Assembly (NCBI GenBank): GCA_963704025.1
Contig: CAVPGP010000003.1
Location: 248,001-312,000 of the forward strand
From: CAVPGP01 sp963704025
Lineage (GTDB): Bacteria > Actinomycetota > Thermoleophilia > Gaiellales > Gaiellaceae
DNA: 64,000 nucleotides
Direction of reading: 5' to 3'
The translations under genes and the position numbers were made by a program. This document shows positions 54,266 through 63,653 of this stretch, piece by piece. Numbering within the stretch: the first letter of the stretch is position 1; every line of letters starts with the position of its first letter. The notes beneath the pieces were generated by a model that searched no databases, was not told the DNA's origin, and worked only from the letters and a program-made list of their open reading frames with translations.

Positions 54266-56096
54266 ATGAGACGGTTCAGCGTGTTCACAGCCCTGCTCGC
54301 GGGGCTGCTGCTCGTCCCCGTCGCCTCCGCCGCAGGCGGGCCGGGCGACAGGGACAAGGACAGGAACAACGACACGGTCGTCCAGCTGCTGGCGATCAAC
54401 GACTTCCACGGCCACATCGAGCCGGGAACGCCCGGAACGATCCGCTACTGCTGCGAGCGGAACCTCGACACCGGCAAGGACGAGGCCGTCACCCGCGCCA
54501 CGGGCGGCGCCGCGTACCTCTCGACGTGGCTGCAGCGGCTGCGGATGGAGAACCCGGGCAACTCGATCACCGTCGGCGCGGGCGACCTGATCGGCGCCAG
54601 CCCGCTCTCGTCGGGCTCTTCCACGACGAGCCGGCCGTCGAGGCACTGAACCAGATGGGCCTGAAGGTGACCGGCGTGGGCAACCACGAGTTCGACGAGG
54701 GCCTGAAGGAGCTCTACCGGATCCGTTTCGGCGGCTGCCATCCGGTCGACGGCTGCTACGACCTGGCGCACCCCTATCACGGCACGCGGTACGACTACCT
54801 CGCCGCGAACGTCTTCTTCGAGGGCTCGAACCTTCCGATTCTGCCGCCGGTGGAGATCAAGAGGGTCGGCAAGGCCGAGGTCGCGTTCATCGGCCTCACG
54901 CTCGAGGGGACGCCGTTGATCGTGACTCCGTCGGCGATCGCCGGCCTCGAGTTCCGGCCCGAGGTCCCGGTCGTCAACAACCTGGTGAGCAAGCTTCGGC
55001 GCTTTCTGGGGATCCGTACGTTTGTGGTGCTGCTCCACCAGGGCGGGATCCAGAACGCGACGTTCTCGAACGCGGCGCAGTTCCCGCCGACGGGCCTCGC
55101 CGACGTGAACAACTGCGACAACCTGACGGGCGACATCGCGCCCATCGTCAAGGGGCTCGACCCGGACGTTGACGTCGTCGTCTCGGCGCACACGCACCAG
55201 CCCTACAACTGCGCCAACTACGCGGGCACCGGGATCCTGCTGACCAGCGCCTCGCCCTTCGGGCGGCTGGTGACGAACATCAGCCTGACGATCTCGAGGA
55301 AGTCCGACGACGTGATCGCGAAGAGCGCCACGAACGTCGTCGTCAAGCAGACGGAAGGGCCCTTCTCGCCCTTGTCGACGGACAACAAGCTCGGCGCAGC
55401 AGTGCCGAAGGATCCCGCGGTCGACGCGACCTCCAGAAGTGGGTCGCCCGCGCGGCGCCGATCGGCAACCGCGTCATCGGGACGATCAGCGCCGACTTCG
55501 CCGGGCGCGACGGCGGCGACAACGCCGCCGGCGAGTCGACGATCGGCGACGTGATCGCCGACGGCATGCTCGAGGCGACCGCGCCGACCGACTTCGGCGG
55601 GGCGGTGATCGCGTTCATGAACACGGGCGGCATCCGCGCGAGCCTGCGGGTGGCCCAGATCAGCGGCGGCGAGGCTCCGGGCGAGGTCACCTACGGCGAG
55701 CTCTTCGCCGTGCAGCGGTTCGGGAACACGCTGGTCGTCAAGACTCTGACCGGCGACCAGATCCGCCGCGTGCTCGAGCAGCAGTGGGACAACCCGAGCG
55801 CAGGCCAGCGCCGGATCATGCAGGTCTCGAACGGGTTCACCTACTCGTACAACCAGACGAACCCGGCCGGGAGCCGGGTGCTCTCGATCAGCTCGGCGGC
55901 GCCCCGATCGACCCGCTGGCGAGCTATCGCGTCGTCATGAACAACTTCATGGCGACGGCGGCGACGGCTACACCGTGTTCAAGGAAGGACGAACCAGCTG
56001 GGCGGCGACGTCGACATCGACGCATTCGCCCGCTACATCGGGGCTCACAGCCCGGTCCCGCCCGGCCCGCAGAACCGGATCACGCGCATCGGCTAG
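54266..56096 (+). CDS. secreted 5'-nucleotidase/2',3'-cyclic phosphodiesterase (about five frameshifts)
   Basis: About 605 residues when rejoined. Signal peptide RRFSVFTALLAGLLLVPVASA. The metallophosphatase domain carries LLAINDFHGHIEPG, VGAGDLIGASPLSSG, VGNHEFDEGLKELYR and SAHTHQPYNC, providing the two-metal site. The C-terminal 5_nucleotid_C domain has STIGDVIADGMLEAT, IAFMNTGGIRASL and GQRRIMQVSNGFTYSY. Frame changes occur near 54605, 55430, 55900, 55960 and 55990. Extracellular salvage of nucleotides is the family role. Clear sequence and intact motifs make decay less likely than error. Confidence 0.85.
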
Positions 56097-56190
56097 CCGG
56101 AAAGAGGGAGGAAGGCCGGGGGGCGGACACCCGCCGCCCGGCCCCGGACGAGAGTCCGATCCAATCCGGGTTGGGTCCAGGCGCCGTAGC

Positions 56191-56196
56191 TATACT
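56191..56196 (+). promoter_or_regulatory. -10 box (TATACT) for rpsA
   Basis: TATACT ends nine nt before the rpsA ATG. There is no Shine-Dalgarno sequence in the gap, so the message is probably leaderless or has a very short leader. Confidence 0.55.
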
Positions 56197-56205
56197 GCGC
56201 CGCTC

Positions 56206-57801
56206 ATGGCGAACGAGACGATGGAACCGCGGACCGAAGAGGGCGTCTGGGTTCAGGGCCCCGACGGGGAGCTGATCCCGGACTACGACTCGACCTTCCC
56301 CGAGATCAACGAGGGGCAGGTCGTGCACGGCACCGTCGTCCGCGTCGACAAGGACGAGGTCCTGGTCGACATCGGCTACAAGTCCGAGGGCGTGATCCCG
56401 GTCGCCGAGCTCTCGATCCGGCGCTCGGTCAACCCGGCCGACGAGGTCTCGATCGGCGACGAGATCGACGCGCTCGTGATGACGAAGGAGGACGCCGAGG
56501 GGCGCCTGATCCTCTCGAAGAAGCGCGCGCGCTTCGAGCTCGCCTGGAAGAACATCGAGCAGGCGCACGAGAACGGCGACCCTGTCACCGGCCGCGTGAT
56601 CGAGGTCGTCAAGGGCGGCCTGATCCTCGACCTGGGCGTGCGAGGCTTCCTGCCGGCGTCGCTCGTCGACATCCGGCGGGTGCAGGACCTGGACGAGTTC
56701 CTCGGCCAGGAGCTGCTGGCGAAGGTGATCGAGCTCAACCGCTCGCGCAACAACGTCGTTCTCTCCCGCCGCGCGGTTCTCGAGGAAGAGCGCAAGGAGC
56801 AGCGCCAGAAGATCCTCGACCGCCTGCAGCCCGGCGACGTCGTCGAGGGGCAGATCTCGAACATCGTCGACTTCGGCGCGTTCGTCGACCTCGACGGCAT
56901 GGACGGGCTGATCCACATCTCCGAGCTCTCCTGGTCGCACGTCAACCATCCGAGCGAGGTGCTGGAGATCGGGCAGGACGTCAAGGTCAAGGTGCTCGAC
57001 ATCGATCGCGACCGGCAGCGGATCTCGCTCGGGCTCAAGCAGACGCAGAGCGATCCGTGGCAGCAGGTGATCGACACGTACGCCGAGGGCGACGTGGTGC
57101 AGGGCAAGGTGACGAAGGTGGTCACGTTCGGCGCCTTCGTCGAGATCCTGCCGGGCGTCGAGGGGCTCGTGCACATCTCCGAGCTTGCGCAGCACCACGT
57201 CGAGAACCCGCGCGAGGTCGTCGCGCAGGGCCAGACGGTCAACGTGAAGATCATCGAGGTCGACGGCGAGCGCCGCCGCCTCTCCCTGTCCCTGAAGCGC
57301 GTCGAGGACGGCGAGGGTGAGGAGCTGCCCGACGAGCCGAGCCGCCCGGCAATCGATCTCTCGGAGGACGTCTTCACGGAGGACTCCGCGAGCGCCCCGC
57401 AGGCGCCGGAGATCGAGCCGGCGGTCGACGGAGAGATCGAGCCGGAGGTCGAGGATCCGGAGAGCGTCGAGGCCCCGATCGAGGACACAGCGGTCGAGGA
57501 CGCGGTCGTCGAGGACGCGGTGGTCGAGGACGCGGTGGTCGAGGACCGGCGGTCGAGGACACAGCGGTCGAGGACACGGTGATCGAGGCCCCCGCGATCG
57601 ATGACGGCGGTCGAGGCCCCAGGGGTCGAGGACGCAGCGGTCGAGGACACAGCGGTCGAGGCCCAGCCGGAGGCAGCCGAGACGGCCCCGCCCGCGGAGC
57701 CGGAGCAGTCGGCCGAGCCGGCCGAGCCGGCCGCCGAGAGTGACGTCCCTGCCGCGGGCGAGGCGCCCGTCGAGCAGGAAGCAGACTCCCCTTCGCAGTA
57801 G
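56206..57801 (+). CDS. rpsA: 30S ribosomal protein S1 with acidic repeat tail
   Basis: About 530 residues. Four S1 domains: VVHGTVVRVDKDEVLVDIGYK, PVTGRVIEVVKGGLILDLG, VVEGQISNIVDFGAFVDLDG and VVQGKVTKVVTFGAFVEILPG. The tail (about 57300-57801) is strongly acidic, built of repeated VEDAVVED and VEDTAVE units on a 12-15 bp DNA repeat. Two compensating frame changes, near 57547 and 57598, occur in this repeat, so an intervening stop at 57580 may be artefactual. S1 binds mRNA at the 30S platform; with so many leaderless messages its role here may differ. Confidence 0.92.
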
Positions 57802-57802
57802 C

Positions 57803-58393
57803 TTGACTCGTCCGGTCGCGGTCGCGATCACGGGCGGGATCGGCGCCGGCAAGAGCGAGGCGCTGAGGTCGTTCGCGCGCCACGGGGCCGCGGTCGTCTC
57901 CTCGGACGAGATCGTCCATCACCTCCTCCGCACCGATCCCGACGTCAAGCGCCTGCTCGTCGGCCGCTTCGGGCACGGGATCGTCGACCCGGAGGACGGC
58001 GCGATCGACCGCGGGATGGTCGCGTCGATCGTCTTCGGCGACCCCGAGGCGCTCGCCTTCCTCGAGGGCGTGCTCCACCCGCGTGTCGCGGCCGAGTACC
58101 TGCGCTGGCGCGACGGCTTGGCCGAGCTGGAGGACCCTCCGGCGGTGTGCGTCACCGAGGTGCCGCTCCTCTACGAGACGGGCGGCCAGGAGCGGTTCGA
58201 CAAGGTCGTCGTGATCACGGCGCCGCGCCAGCTCCGCGACGCGCGCACGCAGGGGCGCTCGGCAGACCGCGAGGACCTCCTGATCTCCGACCGCGAGAAG
58301 CTGAAGCTCGCGGACTTCACCTACGTGAACACCGGCACCGTCGACGAGCTCGATGCGTTCGTCGCCGGCGTGATGGAGGAGCTGACCCGCTGA
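57803..58393 (+). CDS. coaE: dephospho-CoA kinase
   Basis: 196 residues. The P-loop VAITGGIGAGKSEALRSF is intact; VVSSDEIVHHLL gives the substrate Asp, FLEGVLHPRV the middle domain, and CVTEVPLLYETGGQERFDKVVVI the CoA-binding side. It phosphorylates dephospho-CoA at the 3' position to complete coenzyme A. The start is TTG at 57803, one nt after rpsA, and its end overlaps the next gene. Confidence 0.93.
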   Translation: MTRPVAVAITGGIGAGKSEALRSFARHGAAVVSSDEIVHHLLRTDPDVKRLLVGRFGHGIVDPEDGAIDRGMVASIVFGDPEALAFLEGVLHPRVAAEYLRWRDGLAELEDPPAVCVTEVPLLYETGGQERFDKVVVITAPRQLRDARTQGRSADREDLLISDREKLKLADFTYVNTGTVDELDAFVAGVMEELTR

Positions 58394-58932
58394 TGCGCCT
58401 GCTCAAGGTGACCGTGATCGTCGCCGTCCTCGCCGGCGCGTTCTTCGTCGTCGAGGAGACGAACCCACCCTGGTACGAGCGCCTCCGCTACCCGCTCGAG
58501 TACGAGTCGATCGTCCGCTCGCACGCGCGCAACTACGACCTCGACCCCGCGCTGCTGGCGGCCGTCATCTACCAGGAGTCGAAGTTCCGCCCGGGGGCAC
58601 GATCGCCGTCCGGCGCCGTCGGGCTGATGCAGCTGACGCCGGAGACGGCCAAGGGGATCGCGATCCGCACGGGCGGACACGCCTTCACCACCGACGACCT
58701 GCTCGACCCGGAGATCAACGTGCGCTACGGGTCGTGGTACCTCCGCCACCTCTTCCAGAAGTACGGCGAGGAGCGGCTCGTGCTCGCCGCGTACAACGCC
58801 GGCCAGGGCAACGTCGACGCGTGGCGCTCGAAGGGCCAGGAGATCCAGTTCGCGGAGACGCGCGCCTACGTGGAGAAGGTCGAGCGGCTGAAGCACGTGT
58901 ATCGCGACGCGTACAACCTGCGCCGAACCTAG
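58393..58932 (+). CDS. lytic transglycosylase (Slt/MltE-like)
   Basis: 179 residues. An N-terminal membrane anchor (LLKVTVIVAVLAGAFFVV) precedes an SLT domain: LDPALLAAVIYQESKFRPGARS with the catalytic Glu, GAVGLMQLTPETAKGIA, INVRYGSWYLRHLFQKYG and VLAAYNAGQGNVDAW. Cleaves peptidoglycan glycan strands. ATG start overlaps the coaE stop. Confidence 0.92.
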   Translation: MRLLKVTVIVAVLAGAFFVVEETNPPWYERLRYPLEYESIVRSHARNYDLDPALLAAVIYQESKFRPGARSPSGAVGLMQLTPETAKGIAIRTGGHAFTTDDLLDPEINVRYGSWYLRHLFQKYGEERLVLAAYNAGQGNVDAWRSKGQEIQFAETRAYVEKVERLKHVYRDAYNLRRT

Positions 58933-58953
58933 CGCGACGACGGTCGCACGCTT

Positions 58954-59196
58954 CTAGGCCCGCCAGTTGCGGAACGCGGCCAGCAGGGCGTCCCGCAGCT
59001 TCGGGTCCAGCGAGTCCTGGGTCAGCCGCCCGCTCAGCAGCACGGTCTCGCGGATCTGCGCCACGTAGGTGACGCAGCCCGGGCAGGTCGAGAGGTGGCG
59101 CTCGAAGCGCTCGACCTCCTCGGGGGAGAGCGACCCCTCGAGGTAGTTCGTGACGAGCTCGACGAGCTCCTGGCAGCTGAGTTCCGTGACGCTCAT
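58954..59196 (-). CDS. zinc-binding anti-sigma factor (ZAS type)
   Basis: 80 residues. The zinc motif FERHLSTCPGCVTYV (His-x3-Cys-x2-Cys) with the upstream SCQELVELVTNYLEG is the anti-sigma domain; there is no membrane helix. The ATG overlaps the sigma gene stop by four bases. The Cys pair could act as a thiol switch, as in RsrA-like factors; this is inference. Confidence 0.92.
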   Translation of the reverse strand: MSVTELSCQELVELVTNYLEGSLSPEEVERFERHLSTCPGCVTYVAQIRETVLLSGRLTQDSLDPKLRDALLAAFRNWRA

Positions 59197-59813
59197 GAGC
59201 CTGTGAGGTACTCCTCCAGTGCGCGGCGGACCTTTGCCCGCCCGCGGTGCAGGACGACCCGTTGATTGGTCTCCGAGAGGTCGAGAGCGTTACGGACCTC
59301 GTCCGAGCTCCAGCCCTCGACGTCGCGGAGCGTGACGACGGCCCTCTGCGTCGGCGGCAGGGTGTCGATCGCCCGGCGGATCACGTCCATGGTCTCGGCG
59401 GCGAGCAGCCGCTCCTCGGGCCAGCTGTCGGGGAACGTGCGCCAGCCGCCCGGGTACTGCCCGTCGGCTTCCTGGAAGCGGTCCGGATCGACCGTCGGGC
59501 CCTCCTCGCCGGCTCCGGCGAGGGCGGAGAAGGGCACGCTGCGGCTCTCGCGGATGCCCCGCGTCTTCGCCGTGTTGACGAGGATCCGGTAGATCCACGT
59601 CTTGAGCGACGACCTGCCCTCGAAGCGGTCGATGCCGCGGAGGACGCCGAGCCAGGTCTCCTGCACGACGTCCTCGGCGACCGCGCGGTCGCGGACGAAC
59701 GTCTGAGCCAGGCGCAGGAGTGACGGGCCGTAGAGGTCGACCAGCAGCATGAATGTCGCCTCGTCGCGCGCCCTGAGCCCCTCGACCAGCCGAGCCTCGT
59801 CGAGCGTCTCCAT
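59193..59813 (-). CDS. ECF RNA polymerase sigma factor (RpoE-like)
   Basis: 206 residues. Region 2: ATFMLLVDLYGPSLLRLAQT, AEDVVQETWLGVLRGIDRFEG, SLKTWIYRILVNTAKTRG. Region 4: AIDTLPPTQRAVVTLRDVEG, SSDEVRNALDLSETNQRVVLHRGRAK. A 50-residue linker contains GAGEEGPTVDPDRF. ATG at 59811-59813. It forms a two-gene unit with its anti-sigma factor and is divergent from the flavoprotein at 59895, a candidate target. Confidence 0.94.
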   Translation of the reverse strand: METLDEARLVEGLRARDEATFMLLVDLYGPSLLRLAQTFVRDRAVAEDVVQETWLGVLRGIDRFEGRSSLKTWIYRILVNTAKTRGIRESRSVPFSALAGAGEEGPTVDPDRFQEADGQYPGGWRTFPDSWPEERLLAAETMDVIRRAIDTLPPTQRAVVTLRDVEGWSSDEVRNALDLSETNQRVVLHRGRAKVRRALEEYLTGS

Positions 59814-59894
59814 CGCGGTGACCGTAACCGACCGGGGTTGTAACGCGAAGGGGAGCGGCGGAGACTCACGCCCGTCACTCGAAGAGGAGATCCG

Positions 59895-61269
59895 ATGCCC
59901 GACCACTACGACCTGATCGTCCTCGGCTCCGGCTCGGCGGCGCGCGACGCCGCGCAGCGGTCGATCGACCTGCACGGCGCCCGCGTGGCGATGGTCGAGC
60001 GCGAACGCTGGGGCGGAAGCTGCCCGAACGTCGCCTGCAAGCCGACGAAGCAGTACCTCGTCGTCGCGGACCTCGTCCACGACGTGAACGCGCTGGCCGG
60101 CCCGCTCGGGATCGAGGTCGGCGAGGCGCGCGTGAACCTGGCCCGCGTGAAGGCCCGGAAGGTCTCCATCCAGCGCTCGCAGGAGGGGTGGGTCGAGCTG
60201 ATCCGCTCGTGGGGGGTCGACACCTACCGGGGCGTCGCCACGTTCACCGCCCCGCGTGCGATCGACGTGGGCGGGGACGAGCTGACGGCCGACCGGATCC
60301 TGATCGCGACGGGCTCCCGGACAGCCGTTCCTCCGATCCCGGGCATCGCCGAGATCGACTGGCTCGACCACGTGAGCGCACTCGAGCTGGAGGAGCTGCC
60401 GGAGTCGCTGCTCGTGCTCGGCGGTGGGCCCGTGGGGCTCGAGCTCGGGCAGATGTTCGCGCGCTTCGGCTCCGCGGTGACGATCGTCGACGGCGGCCCG
60501 CACATGGCCGCGCGCTCGGACCGGCAGGCGGCCGAGGAGCTCCAGCTGGCGCTCGAGGAGGAAGGCATCCGACTCGTGCACGAGGCGCGCGCGACCGGCG
60601 TGCGTCGGGAAGGCCGGGAGGTCGTCGTGGCGCTGGACAACGGCGGCGAGCACCGCGCCGCGCGGCTCCTGCTCGCCTCGGGCCGGGCGATCAACGTCGA
60701 GGAGCTCGCGCTCGACAGGGCCGGCGTGGCCTACACGCCGCGCGCGATCGAGGTCGACGAGTACTTGCGCACCTCGGCCGCCGGCGTCTGGGCGGCCGGC
60801 GACGTGACGGGCATCCAGTTCACGCCGGTCGCGCAGTACCAGGGACGGATCGCGGTGGCCGACATGTTCGGCGGGCCGACGCGTCCGGCCGAGTACGACC
60901 ACCTCCCGACCGCCGTCTTCACCGACCCGGAGATCGCCGGCGTCGGGTTGACCGAGGAGGAGGCGCGCGAACGGGTCGGCGACGTCGACGCCGTCGTCCA
61001 CCCGCTGAAGCACGTGACCAGGGCGCAGTTCACCAATGCGAAGCGCGGGCTCTACAAGGTCGTGTTCGACACCCGCTCGCGGCGGGTGCTCGGCATCCAC
61101 GTGGTGTCGCGCGGTGCGAGCGACGTCGTCCAGGGGCTGGCGGTCGCGATGAAGCTGGGTGCGACGGTGGACGATCTCGCCCTGGCGCATCACACGTACC
61201 CGACCTACGGCGAAGGGGTGAAGGCCGCAGCCGAGCAGGCGCTGCGAGCGGGAGCCGCAGCGCGCCTAA
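59895..61269 (+). CDS. pyridine nucleotide-disulfide oxidoreductase (mercuric reductase or lipoamide-dehydrogenase type)
   Basis: About 457 residues. FAD site LIVLGSGSAARDAAQRSID, redox-active disulfide GGSCPNVACKPTKQY (Cys-x4-Cys), NAD(P) site LLVLGGGPVGLELGQMFARFG, the second FAD motif VWAAGDVTGIQFTPVAQYQG, and the C-terminal HHTYPTYGEGVKAAAEQ supplying the catalytic acid-base side. The reading frame runs past the normal end; one extra base near 61240 (CTG-c-GAG) would give the TAA at 61267. No extra Hg-binding domain is seen. Thiol-disulfide reduction or detoxification. Confidence 0.85.
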
Positions 61270-61317
61270 TGCTGGGCACCGGGCCGGCGGTGAGCGGCGC
61301 CCGGGTAGGTTCCAGGG

Positions 61318-62100
61318 ATGGACGTCCCGGTCGAGATCCTCGAGCTCGCGGAGAACGCGAACACCTACACGCCGCTCGGCCCGACGGACGAGCGGATCGT
61401 GGACGAGCGCTACGTGGTGTGGATCGGCCGCGGCGACGCGCCCGGCTGGAACGTCGCGCAGCGGTTCCGGCTGCGCGACGGAGAGGTGGAGGAGGTCGTC
61501 GAGGAGGTACGGGGGCTGCTGCGGGCGCGCGGCCGCTCGGCCCTGACCTGGGAGGTCGGGTCGTCTGCGACGCCCCACGATCTCGTCGACCGGCTGCTGG
61601 GCTTCGGGATGGTCCCCGACCGCGAGCCGCTCGCGATCGGAATGGTGCTGACCGAGCAGCCGGCGCAGGCTCCGCCGGGCGTGGACGTGCGCCGCGCGGA
61701 GACGCCCGACGAGCTGCGGACCGCGTCGAGGATCGCCGCGGTCGGCTTCGGGATGAACCCGGAGGACGCGAGCGTCGAGGACCCCGAGGCGCCGGTGCCA
61801 GGGATCGTGACGTACCTCGCGTACGTCGACGGCGAGCCGGTGGCGCGCGCGACGGCAGCCTTCTCGGAGCACGGGGTGACGCTGTTCGGCGGGGCCACGC
61901 TCCCGGAGGCCCGCGGCCGGGGCGCCTACCGGGCGCTCGTCGCCGCGCGCTGGGAGGACGCCGTCGCCGCGGGCAAGCCGGCCCTCGTCACCCAGGCGGG
62001 CGCCATGTCCCGCCCGATCCTGCAGCGCCTCGGCTTCCGCGAGGTGTGCGAGATCCAGATCCTGCTGGACGAGCTCGCGCCGCCTCCCGACCCCAAGTAA
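61318..62100 (+). CDS. GNAT-family acetyltransferase, two-domain
   Basis: 260 residues. An N-terminal domain of about 120 residues (VPVEILELAENANTYTPLGPTD, YVVWIGRGDAPGWNV) precedes a C-terminal GNAT fold: VDVRRAETPDELRTASRIAA, YLAYVDGEPVARATAAFSE, GGATLPEARGRGAYRALVAARW (acetyl-CoA loop) and ILQRLGFREVCEIQIL. ATG with TAGGTT six nt upstream. Its TAA is the first base triplet of a repeat (62095-62113). Confidence 0.82.
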   Translation: MDVPVEILELAENANTYTPLGPTDERIVDERYVVWIGRGDAPGWNVAQRFRLRDGEVEEVVEEVRGLLRARGRSALTWEVGSSATPHDLVDRLLGFGMVPDREPLAIGMVLTEQPAQAPPGVDVRRAETPDELRTASRIAAVGFGMNPEDASVEDPEAPVPGIVTYLAYVDGEPVARATAAFSEHGVTLFGGATLPEARGRGAYRALVAARWEDAVAAGKPALVTQAGAMSRPILQRLGFREVCEIQILLDELAPPPDPK

Positions 62101-62249
62101 CAGTCTGTTGCAAGGCGGCGGAGGCGTTTCGCCTTGCCCGGTTGTCACGTCTCGCGCTGGCTTTGCAACAGTCTGTTGCAAGGTGGTGGAGGCGTTTCGC
62201 CTTGCCCGGTTGTCACGTCTCGCGCTGGCTTTGCAACAGTCTGTTGCAA
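62095..62249. repeat. palindromic 19-mer repeats, 3 copies with 68-bp period
   Basis: The 19-mer TTGCAACAGTCTGTTGCAA is a perfect palindrome of 9-bp arms around one T. Copies are at 62163-62181 and 62231-62249; a truncated one is at 62095-62113 (its left arm overlaps the stop codon of the GNAT gene). The 49-nt spacers (62114-62162 and 62182-62230) differ at only two positions and carry AGGCG-TTT-CGCCT. It is a tandem repeat and not a CRISPR array, because the spacers are the same. Confidence 0.85.
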
Positions 62250-62307
62250 GGTGAACGGGGACGTTGCGCGCGCGGCGTGTCGTGACGCTTCGCCCGGCGC
62301 TCGTCCT

Positions 62308-62598
62308 TCAGCGGATCGTGGGCACTCCGACCCCGGACGCGTGGTCGAGCACGGCCGCCGGTGGCCGGACGCGGAAGACGACGTCGACCAGCACCTGCGC
62401 CGTGGTCGGCCCGCGGCGGAGCGCTCGCTCGCGGTGGACGAGGATCCTCACCTGCTCGTAGCTCGGCCGCGGGAGGCCCCGCCGCTCGGCGAAGCGGCCG
62501 AGCCGGCGGCTGACCTCCGCGATCGGAAGGCGCCCGTCGTCGAGGCGGCGCAGCTCGCGGAGCAGACGGGGGCCGATCCTGGGCGCGCAGCTCGTCAC
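62308..62598 (-). CDS. small helix-turn-helix-like protein, unknown function
   Basis: 96 residues. RIGPRLLRELRRLDDGRLPIAE and RRLGRFAERRGLPRPSYEQVR look like two helices followed by a helix-turn-helix-type unit; VLVHRERALRRGPTTAQVLVDV and FRVRPPAAVLDH follow. The reading frame extends upstream to 62682, but that extension runs through the palindromic repeat, so I prefer the GTG at 62596-62598. Copies of the palindrome flank it on both sides (three downstream, two upstream), so it may bind or regulate them; that is inference. Confidence 0.55.
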   Translation of the reverse strand: MTSCAPRIGPRLLRELRRLDDGRLPIAEVSRRLGRFAERRGLPRPSYEQVRILVHRERALRRGPTTAQVLVDVVFRVRPPAAVLDHASGVGVPTIR

Positions 62599-62641
62599 GT
62601 CTCGAGGCTGGCGGACCAGCCTCAACGCAAGGGCAACAACT

Positions 62642-62730
62642 TCGCAACAGTCTGTTGCAAGGGGGTGGAGGAGGCGCCGCATTGTGGCTGGTCGTTACGC
62701 CTCTGGGGCCTTTGCAACAGTCTGTTACAA
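62642..62730. repeat. palindromic 19-mer repeats, 2 copies upstream of the small gene
   Basis: Copies at 62642-62660 (one mismatch, second base C) and 62712-62730 (one mismatch, GTTACAA). Spacing is 70 bp. The spacer is diverged from the 62.1 kb array but keeps the GGTGGAGG and GTTACGCCTC/GTCACGTCTC blocks. They lie between the small gene and the ABC exporter and could serve either. Confidence 0.7.
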
Positions 62731-62810
62731 GGAGCGCGGGCGCGGCGCGACTGGGCAACCGACGCGCAGGGCCGCGCTCGTCTCTGAAACGATCCTCCAC
62801 ACGGCGCCGG

Positions 62811-62816
62811 TACGCT
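62811..62816 (+). promoter_or_regulatory. -10 box (TACGCT) for the ABC exporter
   Basis: TACGCT ends nine nt before the ATG of the ATPase. It has the same layout as the leaderless boxes before other genes here. Confidence 0.4.
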
Positions 62817-62825
62817 CGGGCCTGG

Positions 62826-63653
62826 ATGCCGGCGCTCGAGGTCACCGGGCTCGCGAAGCGGTACGGGCGCACGCATGCCCTCGCCGGCGTCGACCTGCAG
62901 GTCGACGAGGGGGAGCTCGTCGGGCTCCTCGGCCCGAACGGAGCCGGGAAGTCCACCCTCGTCAAGATCGCGGTCGGGCTCGTCCGCCCGTCCGGCGGGA
63001 CGGCCCGCGTCTGCGGCGCGCGGGCCGGGTCCCGCGAGGCGCGTCGCTCGCTCGGTTACCTCGCGGAGCTGTTCCGCTTCCCCGGCTGGACGAGCGGCGA
63101 CGAGCTCCTGACGCTGCACCAGCGGCTCGCCGGCTCGCGCGGTGGCGCGGCAGAACGGGCGGAGCTGCTCGAGCTCGTCGGCCTGGGCGACGCCGGGCGC
63201 ACGCGCGTGGCCGCGATGTCGAAGGGAATGCAGCAGCGCCTCGGGATCGCACAGGCGCTCGTCGGCAACCCCCGCGTGCTCCTGCTCGACGAGCCGACCT
63301 CCGCGCTCGACCCCGCGGGCCGCCGCACGGTCCGCTCGCTCCTGGAGGAGCTCCGCACGCGCGGGGTCGCGGTTCTCCTCAACTCCCACCTCCTCAGCGA
63401 GGTCGAGCTCGTCTGCGACCGCGTCGTGATCATCACGAAGGGCACGGTCGCAGCTGCCGGGACCCCCGCCGAGCTCTCGCACCCGGGCGGCGTCGAGATC
63501 GAGACCGCGAGCGGCATGCGCGTCTATCCCGACGCAAGACGCGAGGACGTCCCGCGGCTCATCGAGGAGCTGGTCCGGTCCGGCGAGCGGATCTACGGCG
63601 CCCGTGTCGTCCGCTCCAGCCTCGAGGACGTCTACCTGGAGGTGGTCGAGTGA
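62826..63653 (+). CDS. ABC transporter ATP-binding protein (ABC-2 exporter type)
   Basis: 275 residues. Walker A LLGPNGAGKSTLVKI, Q-loop SLGYLAELFRFPGW, signature MSKGMQQRLGIAQAL (degenerate LSGGQ, common in exporters), Walker B VLLLDEPTSALDP, H-loop LNSHLLSEVE. A C-terminal domain of about 60 residues (VEIETASGMRVYPDARREDV) follows. The stop overlaps the permease start (GTGA). Exports an unknown substrate. Confidence 0.93.
   Translation: MPALEVTGLAKRYGRTHALAGVDLQVDEGELVGLLGPNGAGKSTLVKIAVGLVRPSGGTARVCGARAGSREARRSLGYLAELFRFPGWTSGDELLTLHQRLAGSRGGAAERAELLELVGLGDAGRTRVAAMSKGMQQRLGIAQALVGNPRVLLLDEPTSALDPAGRRTVRSLLEELRTRGVAVLLNSHLLSEVELVCDRVVIITKGTVAAAGTPAELSHPGGVEIETASGMRVYPDARREDVPRLIEELVRSGERIYGARVVRSSLEDVYLEVVE

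Noticed and set aside
62095..62249. CRISPR-like array (regular 19-bp repeats with 49-nt spacers)
   Set aside because: The spacers are the same sequence with two substitutions, so it is a tandem repeat; no cas genes are near.
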